This document shows, one piece after another, positions 31,634-40,152 of a stretch of DNA of 40,303 bases (its first letter is position 1; every line of letters begins with the position of its first letter). The stretch comes from JBBIIC01 sp037446725 (GTDB taxonomy: Bacteria > Actinomycetota > Coriobacteriia > Anaerosomatales > SLCP01), in assembly GCA_037446725.1 (NCBI GenBank), contig JBBIIC010000021.1, forward strand, positions 1 through 40,303, read 5' to 3'. The position numbers and the translations under genes were made by a program. The notes beneath the pieces were generated by a model that saw only the letters and a list, made by a program, of their open reading frames with translations, had not been told where the DNA came from and ran no database searches.

Positions 31634-32532
31634 GGGCGCTCCAGCTTCTCGCTCATCTCGGTGACGACTCGCTCGAGGTCCTCGGCGGTGCGCATCGCGC
31701 TGCCCGTCGGGTAGGTGGTGGTGACGAAGTGCTGCGCGTACGGGAAGACGGCCACTTCGAACGGCCGGGGTTCGAGCACGTCCCGACCGAAGGTGTTGGC
31801 GCAGAGCGAGATGTCGTCGAGGGGCAACTTCAGCGCACGGACCATCTCACCGGGATCAAAGATGAGACTGAACGGCTTCGTCGACTGCTGGAGCTCGCCA
31901 CCGTAGTCCACCGAGAGGTTACCCTCGACCCACAGGCGCTGATTGAGGTCGGCGAAGGCGCCGTTCGTCAAATCTGCGACAAGCGCCAGGCTGTTGTCGC
32001 TCTTCTCGCTCGCCACGTCCACGATGACCTCACCACGATACGAGGTGGTGACCACCGAGTGTGACGTACTCGGCAGCTTGAAACCCTGGCCGGGGTCGTA
32101 GCTAGGGGCGTTGCTCTCGTACTCCTCGATGACCCAAGACAGAAGGCCGGTCTCGCAGTTCTCGGCGACCAAGTAGAACTCGACGCGGCTGCCCCAGAAG
32201 ACGTTGGTGTGGACCGTGAACGCACTGACAATCGCGCAGAGCCGCTTCGGCGTGTCTTGAAACATGGCCGAGGGGGACAGGCTGTAACCGGGCGGCAGCA
32301 GAGGCCCGGCAGCCTCCGGGTCGGTGACCTCGAAGGAGAGGAAGACAGCGTACGGCTCGACAATGAAGCTCATGTAGGGGTCGGTACGAGAGCCCCTGTC
32401 GACGATGTACTGCTGCAGCCAGCGCGGCAGTCTGCGGAGGATCCCCATGCCGCCGACCCTGGTAGCGACCGTCGTCGGCACAACGGTCTTCTCGGTGTTC
32501 TTGATGTAGCGCCGAAGGTCGGAAGGTTGCAC
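31630..32532 (-). CDS. Conserved-looking protein, possibly of acetoacetate-decarboxylase fold
   Basis: The protein has about 300 residues. I do not recognise it with certainty. Its layout is 'EPYAVFLSFEVTDPEAAGPL', 'LPPGYSLSPSAMF', 'CAIVSAFTVHTNVFWGSRVE', 'FYLVAENCETGLLSWVIEEY', 'SVVTTSYRGEVIVDVA' and a long C-terminal beta-rich part. The LPPGY region followed by strands with small and aromatic residues recalls acetoacetate-decarboxylase-like or DUF2071-like proteins, but no catalytic Lys is identifiable. The start is uncertain. GTG at 32532 has AGAGAGAAG upstream and is used here; ATG at 32565 and ATG at 32448 are possible. The coupled SGNH hydrolase suggests work on the same, probably ester-containing, compound. 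Confidence 0.6.
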   Translation of the reverse strand: MQPSDLRRYIKNTEKTVVPTTVATRVGGMGILRRLPRWLQQYIVDRGSRTDPYMSFIVEPYAVFLSFEVTDPEAAGPLLPPGYSLSPSAMFQDTPKRLCAIVSAFTVHTNVFWGSRVEFYLVAENCETGLLSWVIEEYESNAPSYDPGQGFKLPSTSHSVVTTSYRGEVIVDVASEKSDNSLALVADLTNGAFADLNQRLWVEGNLSVDYGGELQQSTKPFSLIFDPGEMVRALKLPLDDISLCANTFGRDVLEPRPFEVAVFPYAQHFVTTTYPTGSAMRTAEDLERVVTEMSEKLERP

Positions 32533-32779
32533 GGAGTCGCTTCTCTCTGAGGCAGGACACTCCATCGGGGCGGCGTCGAGGCGGCCGGCGGCCCCTACCG
32601 AGAATACCAGCTGTGAGGGTGACTTGCGCCTGCGCGAGACGCCGAATCGGCCGACCTCTGCCCGTCGCACAACGCAGCCCCGCCCGTCTCGCTCGGCGAA
32701 GGGGGCCTGATGCGTGCTAATCGCGCTCTGCCTACGCGGCCGCAGGTGCTACGGGCGCGGGCGGCGCCGCTGGAGCCAC

Positions 32780-33002
32780 TCAGCACCCCGGACGCCACAC
32801 CAGGAGAGAGTAGACCGGGGCCACCGGCTGGAAGACGATCATCAGGACGACCCACACCACCTTCTCGGTGTTGTCGCGGCCCGGATAGCCGCTCGGCTCG
32901 CGCACCACCGAGTCGATGAGCATCCACAGCCAGAGGACCCGGAAACAGCAGCCCGACCACCACCGCGATGGAGATCCAGATCAACACCGACACGCCGATC
33001 AT
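32780..33002 (-). pseudogene. Frame-broken small PLDc_N-type membrane protein
   Basis: Two frames join into one two-helix protein of the phospholipase D-nuclease N-terminal type. The first is VLIWISIAVVVGLLF. The second is VLWLWMLIDSVVREP, then GYPGRDNTEKVVWVVLMIVF and QPVAPVYSLLVWRPGC. The junction is in TTTCCGGGTCC near 32938-32945; removal of one C restores LLFRVLWLW. Intact relatives are about 70 residues. The ATG at 33002 has only a poorly spaced GGAG. It lies directly behind the SOUL-domain fragment in the same frame, separated by a TAG. Confidence 0.65.
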
Positions 33003-33017
33003 CACTCCGAACAACGT

Positions 33018-33188
33018 CTACTTCGCGGCGCTCAACGTCACGACGGCACTGTTCGCCCTCATCTTCGTGGGCAGCCTCGCGGCCGCGTTCGATTCCTCGC
33101 TCGCGATCAGATGCGGACGGTAGCGACGCAGCTCCAGCGAGTCCTCCCGCCGCACGACCTCGTGTTCCGGGCTCTCGACGGGCATCAC
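33018..33188 (-). pseudogene. Truncated SOUL-family (haem-binding) protein fragment
   Basis: The first 32 codons read as the N-terminus of a SOUL-domain protein: MPVESPEHEVVRREDSLELR, continuing RYRPHLIASEE. This corresponds to the family's E.EVV...G..E.R.Y.P.LVAE strand pair. After that the reading loses similarity and ends at TAG 33018-33020, far short of the usual 180-200 residues. The start signals are intact: GGAGGAG lies 7 nt before GTG 33188. The gene therefore appears to be an expressed 5' end with its body lost, perhaps by deletion that brought the next gene's 5' part close. Confidence 0.65.
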
Positions 33189-33368
33189 GAACCATCTCCT
33201 CCAAAGAACCGTCGAGAGGTTGGCACCCATGATGTGCACCACCCATGCGCGTCACCGAACCGTTTCCGAGGCGTGCCCGGACCTCAACCCGCCCGCCTCG
33301 TCGGTGAGCCACGATGGACCAGTGACCCGTTCGTGCGCACGGCGGACGCCGTGAGAGAGGGGCGCGAA

Positions 33369-34625
33369 ATGAGCGTTCAGAGGCTCATCGGAATCTTCGT
33401 CGTGTTCGTGGTTGCCACGTTCGGGTGGGTGGTGCTCGGGGGCTCGATCGAAGCACGCACGCACCAGGCCGACGGAAGCGGCTGGGAGAGCGTGGGCTCT
33501 CTCTGGGGCGAGCCCCAGACCCAGTCCGCTCCGACCTTCTCCGCGGGCGGGAGCCAGATCACGATCGCGTCGAGTGCGATCACGACCGACTTCGAACTCG
33601 ACCAGCGACGCAAGGGGCTGCTGTGGTACTCCACGTACGCGGTCGACTTCGCGGCCACCTACGGGCTTCGCAACCCCGCCGCCGAGCCCGTGCAGGTCAC
33701 CATGCGCCTGCCCTTCCCCACCGCAAGCGGCGTCTACGACGGCTTCGCCGTTGTGGCGGACGGCACAGCGGTGCCCGTTCGCTACAGCAACGGTGAGGCG
33801 ATCGCGACCTTCCCGGTGCCTGCCGGGGCCACGGCACGCGTCGAGACCGGCTACCGCACCCAGGGGCTCGACGAGTGGCGCTACGTCGCCACCGATGGGG
33901 TCGGCGTCATCGACGACTTCTCGCTCGTGATGCGCACCGACTTCGATGGGTTCGACTTCCCATCCGACGGCGTCTCTCCGACGGCCAAGCAAGCCACCGA
34001 TGACGGCTGGGAGCTCACGTGGCGTTACGACAGTCTCGTGAGCGGCCGGCCAATCGCCATCGCGATGCCCGCGCCCCTCAATCCGGGTCCGGTCGCGGCG
34101 CGGATCTCGTTCTTCGCGCCGGTCTCGCTTCTCTTCTACTTCGCTGCGCTGGTGCTCGTCACCGCGATCCGGCGGGTCAACATACACCCCATCAACTTCG
34201 CATTCCTCGCAGCCGGCTTCTTCGCCTTCCACCTGCTCTTCGCCTACCTCGTCGACCGCATGGACCTGCTCGTCGCCTTCGCGATCTCCTCGGTGGTCTC
34301 GGTTGTGCTCTGCGTGAGCTACCTGCGCCTTGCCGTCTCCGACCGCCGTACGCTGCTGGAAGCGGCGGTGGGCCAGTTCGTCTTCCTCGTGTTGTTCAGC
34401 TTCAGCTTCTTCTTCGAGGGCAACACGGGGCTCGCCATCACCATCGGAGCTATCCTCACGCTCGCGTACTTCATGTACCGCACCGCGCACATCGACTGGG
34501 CCGAGCTGTTCGAGCGCAGCGCCGCCGAGCGGGCCGAGAAGCGGGCCGCCGCCGCGTACGCGCAGCAGCAGACGGCGTTCGCGCAGGCGTCGCCTGCGCC
34601 GCCCGTGGGCCCCACGGGGCAGTAG
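33369..34625 (+). CDS. CreD-like inner membrane protein
   Basis: The protein has 418 residues. A single N-terminal helix (5-25) is followed by an extracytoplasmic beta-rich domain of about 210 residues (TYGLRNPAAEPVQVTMRLPF, RVETGYRTQGLDEWRYVATD). Five closely packed transmembrane helices come next, starting at FFAPVSLLFYFAALVLVTAI and including HPINFAFLAAGFFAFHLLFA and LVDRMDLLVAFAISSVVSVV. The tail is Ala/Gln-rich and cytoplasmic. The helix bundle with HP.NF.FLA..FF.FHLLFAYL is the CreD family signature. CreD in gammaproteobacteria is linked to envelope integrity and to CreBC regulation, but no CreBC genes are here, so that role is not implied. ATG at 33369 follows GAGAGAGGGG. It ends before a strong hairpin at 34644. 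Confidence 0.78.
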   Translation: MSVQRLIGIFVVFVVATFGWVVLGGSIEARTHQADGSGWESVGSLWGEPQTQSAPTFSAGGSQITIASSAITTDFELDQRRKGLLWYSTYAVDFAATYGLRNPAAEPVQVTMRLPFPTASGVYDGFAVVADGTAVPVRYSNGEAIATFPVPAGATARVETGYRTQGLDEWRYVATDGVGVIDDFSLVMRTDFDGFDFPSDGVSPTAKQATDDGWELTWRYDSLVSGRPIAIAMPAPLNPGPVAARISFFAPVSLLFYFAALVLVTAIRRVNIHPINFAFLAAGFFAFHLLFAYLVDRMDLLVAFAISSVVSVVLCVSYLRLAVSDRRTLLEAAVGQFVFLVLFSFSFFFEGNTGLAITIGAILTLAYFMYRTAHIDWAELFERSAAERAEKRAAAAYAQQQTAFAQASPAPPVGPTGQ

Positions 34626-34643
34626 CTGCGACAAGCGACAGCG

Positions 34644-34673
34644 AGGGCCTGCCGGGAATACCCGGCAGGCCCT
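34644..34673. terminator. Bidirectional hairpin between convergent genes
   Basis: AGGGCCTGCCGGG at 34644-34656 and CCCGGCAGGCCCT at 34661-34673 form a perfect 13-bp stem around an AATA loop. It sits 19 nt after the CreD-like stop and about 27 nt after the stop of the convergent M28 gene. It has only a short TTAT on the + side and is the strongest terminator-like structure in the window. Confidence 0.8.
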
Positions 34674-34699
34674 TATCGCCCGAACAGCTGACCGTGCGA

Positions 34700-36763
34700 C
34701 TACGGGATCAGCTGTACCGATGTGAATTCAAGTGCGCGGATCTGTGTGTTGCCCTTTGTGTCGACGAAGACTGAGTGATCGCCGACCTGGTAGGTGCCTG
34801 CAGCGTTGTTGCCGATCATGAACGTCCTCATGACGTCGATCACCGCACCGTCGGAGTAGTACTCGGTGACGGTGACGACCAGGTAGTTCCGGCTCCCGAT
34901 CAGTCGTGTGACAGAGGCCCTCACCCTCGTGTCTAGCAGCGTCAAGGGTATCGCCTCGACCGACGGCTTCATGTTCACCCTCATGTTCTTGAGACGTTCG
35001 TTGCGCACGGCATCCCAGTTGTCTGCAATCCCGGTGCCGTGAGCGACCACGTTGCTCACGGTGTAATCCTCACCGATCGGCAAGACGAACTTGGGCGCCC
35101 CGGGCGTGAAGTCGGCGTCATAAACGGTTCCGGAATCAACTCCGGTGAACCTCGCCGCCACACGGTCGAACGTCTTGAACAGCTGCTCGGCGTTGTGCAG
35201 GCGCGCTTCCTTCGTCCCGTTGACCGTCTCGTAGATGCCGAATCTCGCGCGCTTGCTCACCTTGTCCTTGATGGCCCGCGCGAGTGCGTTGGCCATGAGG
35301 TTGGTGCACATGACATGACGCTCGTAGCTGTAGTTCTGGACGAGGTTGTCGGCACCCGAGTGGTAACCGAAGGCGGCATTCTCGATGTTGTCGTCCCAGT
35401 TCCTCACAACGATCATGCTTGCGGCGTCTATGCCCCGGTTGTGGAACTGCACGTGGTCAGAGCCGCCGTAGTTGTAGATTCTGACGTTCATGTCGGGCGT
35501 CGTGGGGGTGGCCGTCATCGGCGGACGCACCCATTCGACGTCCGCTGCCCGGTCGGTAACCAGGTAGGCCGGCAGGTTCAGGGTGAGACTGGCGGCCGCG
35601 ACGTTGATGTCCATGGACACCGCGTTCAGCAGGTTGGCCTCGTTGATAGCCGCGCCCCATGCGCCGCTCGTCATCGCGGTCAGCGAAGAGGCGAGCATAT
35701 CCATGTTGAGGTTGATGGCAATGTCGCGCTTGCCCTCGGCCATGACCATCTCCGCCGTGTATACCGAGCCCCTCATTCCATTGCCCTCTTCAGAACCGAC
35801 GGAAGCGAACCAGATCTCGATGTTGCCGTTGTCGACATGCTTGAAGCGCTTCGCGAGCTCGATGAGAGCCGAGGAGCCCGAAGCGTTGTCATTGGAGCCA
35901 ACCGAAGACATGACGCTGTCCAGGTGGGCGGAGAAGATCATCACCATGTCGGGGTCGTCGGTCGCAGCAGGCTTCCTGGCGATGACGACGTTGGTCGTGC
36001 CCCACTGCCTCCTGTCGGCGCCCAGTGCGACGTTTCCGCGCTACTGCGCCGGGATGCTCAGACCGGTGAGATACGGCAGTTGCAGCGCCCGGTTGAAGTT
36101 GGTGTACGACGTGCCGAGAACATGCACGTTGGCGGTGATCCCCGTGACGCCGGCACCCGGCATCAGGTGGATGCTTGGGACGTCGCTTCTAGTGGTCATG
36201 AGGCCGGTCAGCGTGGCCCCGGGGTTCGCGGTCTGGAACGCGGCAACGATCGCATTGATGGCTGCGCCGTTCGGTGCCGCAGTGAAGCGGATCGCGCCGA
36301 CGACGTTACCGGTGAGCCCTGCGGGGGCAGCGTAGCCCGCTGCGTAGATTCCGAGGTCGACGAGCGCCCCCGTGAATCTCCCGCCGGTTCCGAAGGTACT
36401 GTCGTTCGGGGTCGGGTTACCGAGGATGTCCGGACCTTCCTCAAACATCACGCGGGCGACCTGCGTCAGCGTGCCGGTCATGGCCGGCTCGTGGTGCACT
36501 ACGTCTGAGTACCCCAGCCCTCTGAAGCTGTCGTACATGAACTCCGCGGCCTTGCGTTCGTTCGGCGTGCCGCGAAATCTCTGGCCGGCTTCCAGGACAA
36601 GGTACCTCTGCGAGTCGAGGAGCGTGCAGTCGGGTGCAGTGGCAATGGCGTCAAGATCAACCGACATCCAGTCCGGCTCGGCGAACGACGGCGCAGCCGC
36701 CGAGAAGATGAATGCGAACATCAGGATGGTGCCTAGGAATCTCCTCATGATCTTGCTACTCAT
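34700..36763 (-). pseudogene. Secreted M28 peptidase interrupted by an in-frame TAG
   Basis: A single frame of 688 codons runs from ATG 36763 (AAAGGA 7 nt upstream) to the stop at 34700, broken only by TAG at 36041-36043 (codon 241). Reading across it, LSIPAQ, then GNVALGADRRQWGTTNVVIA, continues normally. Residues 1-29 are a signal peptide ending SFAEPDW. A protease-associated-like domain lies at about 130-235. The M28 zinc site is complete after the stop: H280-L-D282, Asp292 in SNDNASG, Glu pair 325-326 in GSEEGNG, Asp355 in NLNMDML and His437 in GSDHVQF. The C-terminal 200 residues are beta-rich. As read, translation would give an inactive N-terminal piece. TAG is also an ordinary stop in this window, so recoding is not indicated. 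Confidence 0.8.
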
Positions 36764-37290
36764 GCGCACATCCTTTCGTGTGTGGGCGGAACCCGATGCT
36801 GACCACCCGCTGAGTCGATTGTGTTCGTGAAGAGGGCCGCGGGTCGCACTCTGCAACCGCATGTCCGGACTCCTCCGCGGTACGGACCATCAAGCGCACC
36901 GCCCCCTCTCTGTGCGTCGGGTGACTGCGCCGCGGGCGTTTAGGTCCGCAGCTTGTACGTGCCTCCAGCTTCGGCGTGAGACCGACGTTCCCTGCTTCGG
37001 GGCTCGCATGCCGTGGCGCACAGACGCCTGTACCTCGCATCCGAGGAATGGCGTCGGGACATCGGCGGTGGCCTGCAACCTGCAGTTGCCCCTGCTCTTC
37101 GAGGCTCTCCTCGAGTGCCTTGCGGGCCTAGTCCGCCTTCACACTCCCGTCTTCGCTCTGCTGTGGTCGGTCCGCCGCGGACCGGGTAGTATTGGTGCCG
37201 CACGCTCGAAGCCCTGCCTGTAGGCACATCGGCTGCTTCGTGGCTGCCCGGCGATCCCGTCCGCATCCGTCGATCGGCAGAGAGACCTAG
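36764..37290. other. 527-bp divergent intergenic region, no gene seen
   Basis: This region lies between the starts of the secreted M28 gene (reverse) and the P-type ATPase (forward). All readings longer than 60 codons in it are arginine- and cysteine-rich and resemble no protein I know. No promoter with a defensible -35/-10 pair, hairpin or RNA gene was found. It must hold the promoters for both genes. Confidence 0.5.
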
Positions 37291-40020
37291 ATGTCCGAGA
37301 TCTCACCGGTGACTCCTCCGGCATGGCATTCGATGACGCCGGAGGACGTGGCCTCGCGCCTGAACGCGACCCCCGCCGGCCTATCGGCGCGCGAGGCGGC
37401 GGCGCGCCTGACGGCCGATGGGCCCAACGCCCTCACGGCGGAGTCGGCAGCCACACTGACGAAACTCATCATGCAGCAGGTCGCCAACCCGATGGTGTAC
37501 CTGCTGGCGGGCGCGGGCGCTGTGTCGCTGCTCGCCGGCAAGGTGTTCGACGCCGCCGTCATCCTGCTGATCGTGATCGCAAACATCATCATCGGTGTCG
37601 TGCAGGAGTACCGCGCGGAGGCAGCGCTCGAAGCTCTGCGGCGGCTCTCGAGCCCCCGCGCCCGGGTCATTCGCGACCGCGAAGTACACCTGATCGACGC
37701 CACCGAGGTCGTTGCCGGTGACGTGATCGTCCTGGAGACGGGTGACCGCGTCCCCGCTGATGCCCGACTGGTGGGCGAGACGGATCTTCAGGTCGACGAG
37801 TCGGCACTGACCGGAGAGTCAGAACCGGTGGACAAGGAGATGGTCGCGCTACCGGAGGCCACGCCACTCGCCGACCGCCTGACGATGGTCTTCTCCTCTA
37901 CACCGGTCGTCGGTGGCCGAGGGACTGCCCTGGTCACCGCCACCGGGATGAACACGGTCGTGGGACAGATCGCAGCGGACGTGCGCGGTGTCGAACGGCA
38001 GGAGACGCCGCTGCAGCAGAGCCTCGCCACGCTCTCGACGCGACTGGGTATCCTGTCGGTGGTGGCGTCGGTCGCCATCTTCGTGCTCGGGGTGATTCGC
38101 GGCGAATCGCTCGTCGAGATGCTGCTGTTCTCGGTGGCGGCCGCGGTCTCCGCCATCCCAGAAGGCCTCCCCACGGCGGTGAGCGTCTCGCTCGCACTCG
38201 GCGTGCAGCGTATGGCGAAACGCAATGCCCTGGTCAGACGCCTTGCCGCCGTCGAGACACTCGGCGGATGTACGGTGGTGTGCACCGACAAGACCGGCAC
38301 GCTGACGCGCAACCAGATGACGGTCACGAGGTTCTGGGCGGGCGGGCGGACCTACGCCGTCACGGGTGAGGGATTCGCGCCCCACGGACACATCGTCGCC
38401 GAGGCCGACGGCGTGTCCGTCGACATCACGGATGACCCCGTCGACGACACGCCGCACGCGGTCGGCCTGCTGCTGGAGATAGGCAGCTGTGCCAACAACG
38501 CGGCCCTCGAAAGAGACGTGGACGGCCAGTGGGTGGTCGAGGGGAGCCCCACGGACGGCGCCCTGCTCGCCATCGCCGGAAAGGCGGGCCTGCCGGCCCG
38601 GGGCGGCGCCGAGAGGATCGACGAGATACCGTTCTCGAGCTCGTTCAAGTACATGGCGACGCTGGACGTTGCTCCGCGCGGCAGGCGCCTGCACGTCAAG
38701 GGTGCGGCGGAGCGGGTGCTCGCCTTCTGCGACAGCATGCTCGTCGGCGAGGAGGTGGTGCCGCTCACGCCCGGGGAACGCGACGCGATCCAGGAGGCGC
38801 AGCTCGCATTCGCCGATGCGGCCCTGCGGGTGGTCGCCGGCGCCTACAAGGAGATGCCTGCTGACGCGAGCCGCGCCGAGCGCAGCGATGCGGAGAACGG
38901 CTGCGTCTTCGTCGGCTTCTGGGGCCTCATGGACCCTCCTCGTCCGGAAGCGGCGGCGGCTGTGAACGCTGCGCAACGCGCCGGCATCACCGTGAAGATG
39001 ATCACCGGAGACCAAGCCGCGACCGGAGCGGCGATCGCACAGCGAGTGGGTATCCTCGCCGACGGCGCCACCGAGGCGGCGGTCGTCACGGGCGCTGAGG
39101 TCGACGCCATGTCCGATGACGAGCTGGAGTCGCGCGTGCGTGAGATCGCGGTGTTCTCGCGCGTCGAACCCCGTCACAAGCTGCGAATCATAGAAGCGCT
39201 GCAACGCCTCGGCGAAACCGTCTCGATGACCGGAGACGGTGTCAACGACGCCCCTGCCCTCAAGCGTGCGGACATAGGCGTGGCGATGGGGATCACCGGA
39301 ACCGAGGTCTCCAAGGAGGCTGCGGATATGGTGCTCGCCGACGACAACTTCGCCACCATCGTCTCGGCCGTCGAGGAGGGACGCGTCATCTATGGGAACC
39401 TGCAGCGCGTCGTGGCGTTCCTCGTCATGGTGGCGCTCGGACAGGTGCTTGCGATCGCCGTCAGTCAGGTCGTGGGCTGGCCACTCCCGATCACGCCGGT
39501 CATGGTGCTGTGGGCGAACCTCGTCGTCGCGAGCACGCTCACCATTCCGCTCGGCATCGAGCCGAAGCACGAGGACGTGCTGAACCTTGCGCCGCGTTCC
39601 CCCTCCGAAGGCATCATCAACCGGCGATCGCTGTGGAGGATCATCACCGGATCGCTGCTCAAGGCGGCAGGTATGCTGGGCGTCTTCGGCTACTTCATGC
39701 AGAGCTCGGGCGTCGCTCAGGCCCAGGCCATCGCGTTCACGACCCTCGTGGCGTTCGAATGGGCGCAGGCGATAGGTTCGCGCTCCTGGAGCACGCCGGT
39801 CAGCGCGCTGGGGGTTCTCACGAACAGGAGTATGGTCGCCGGACTGGCGGCCGGAGCGGTGCTCCAGTGGATCGCCGTATCGAGTCCCGCCGCCGAGCAG
39901 ATCCTGGGCATCGAGCCCCTGGGGCCGACCGAGTGGCTGATCGCCCTTGCAGTCGGGTCTACCGGTCTCGTGCTCTCATCGGTGATGGCCGCGATCGAAC
40001 GGCGCCGCGCGGCGCGGTAA
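37291..40020 (+). CDS. P2-type cation-transporting ATPase with altered M5/M6 site
   Basis: The protein has 909 residues. The domains are complete: actuator with TGES at 174-177, M4 with PEGLP at 290-294, phosphorylation motif DKTGTLT with Asp333, nucleotide-binding domain at about 345-590 (KGAAERVL region), hinge GDGVNDAP at 648-655, and ten predicted transmembrane helices. It aligns with SERCA/PMR1-type Ca2+ pumps. M4 Glu is kept, but the M5 Asn and Glu positions are A715 and Q718, and the M6 N-x-x-T-D reads N743-L-V-V746-A747. Three to four of the usual Ca2+ ligands are therefore missing, and the transported ion is uncertain. ATG at 37291 has a weak AGAGAG upstream. The dedA-like gene follows on the same strand. 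Confidence 0.9.
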   Translation: MSEISPVTPPAWHSMTPEDVASRLNATPAGLSAREAAARLTADGPNALTAESAATLTKLIMQQVANPMVYLLAGAGAVSLLAGKVFDAAVILLIVIANIIIGVVQEYRAEAALEALRRLSSPRARVIRDREVHLIDATEVVAGDVIVLETGDRVPADARLVGETDLQVDESALTGESEPVDKEMVALPEATPLADRLTMVFSSTPVVGGRGTALVTATGMNTVVGQIAADVRGVERQETPLQQSLATLSTRLGILSVVASVAIFVLGVIRGESLVEMLLFSVAAAVSAIPEGLPTAVSVSLALGVQRMAKRNALVRRLAAVETLGGCTVVCTDKTGTLTRNQMTVTRFWAGGRTYAVTGEGFAPHGHIVAEADGVSVDITDDPVDDTPHAVGLLLEIGSCANNAALERDVDGQWVVEGSPTDGALLAIAGKAGLPARGGAERIDEIPFSSSFKYMATLDVAPRGRRLHVKGAAERVLAFCDSMLVGEEVVPLTPGERDAIQEAQLAFADAALRVVAGAYKEMPADASRAERSDAENGCVFVGFWGLMDPPRPEAAAAVNAAQRAGITVKMITGDQAATGAAIAQRVGILADGATEAAVVTGAEVDAMSDDELESRVREIAVFSRVEPRHKLRIIEALQRLGETVSMTGDGVNDAPALKRADIGVAMGITGTEVSKEAADMVLADDNFATIVSAVEEGRVIYGNLQRVVAFLVMVALGQVLAIAVSQVVGWPLPITPVMVLWANLVVASTLTIPLGIEPKHEDVLNLAPRSPSEGIINRRSLWRIITGSLLKAAGMLGVFGYFMQSSGVAQAQAIAFTTLVAFEWAQAIGSRSWSTPVSALGVLTNRSMVAGLAAGAVLQWIAVSSPAAEQILGIEPLGPTEWLIALAVGSTGLVLSSVMAAIERRRAAR

Positions 40021-40045
40021 GGACTAGACCGAGCAGCCGGAACGG

Positions 40046-40051
40046 TATACT
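40046..40051 (+). promoter_or_regulatory. Possible -10 element before the dedA-like gene
   Basis: TATACT at 40046-40051 matches the -10 consensus at 5 of 6 positions. It lies 26 nt past the ATPase stop and upstream of the possible dedA starts. No acceptable -35 hexamer is spaced 16-18 nt before it, so the call is tentative. Confidence 0.3.
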
Positions 40052-40152
40052 CACGAGCCGAGTCTGTCGGTGGTCGTCTGCCTGAACCGAGTGCACGTGC
40101 CGGAATCACCCGGGATCGACGCAGCACTGGAAGCGGTGGCCGCAGGGGCGCC

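Noticed and set aside
35039..36508. Forward reading of 489 codons opposite the interrupted M28 peptidase.
   Set aside because: The reverse frame holds a signal peptide and the complete M28 site; the forward reading has no recognisable motif or ribosome binding site.
34700..36763. TAG codons (36041-36043, 33018-33020, 4265-4267) read as pyrrolysine or another recoded amino acid.
   Set aside because: TAG is a normal terminator of healthy genes here (for example the genes ending at 2939, 5185 and 8018), no pylT or pylS is in view, and the other TAGs sit in clearly decayed genes.
36861..37223. A 120-codon forward reading in the intergenic region before the P-type ATPase.
   Set aside because: No ribosome binding site, Arg/Cys-rich random composition and no domain pattern; treated as non-coding.
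37849..39570. Reverse reading of 573 codons inside the P-type ATPase.
   Set aside because: The forward strand carries every ATPase motif; the reverse reading is His/Arg/Asp-rich with no domain.
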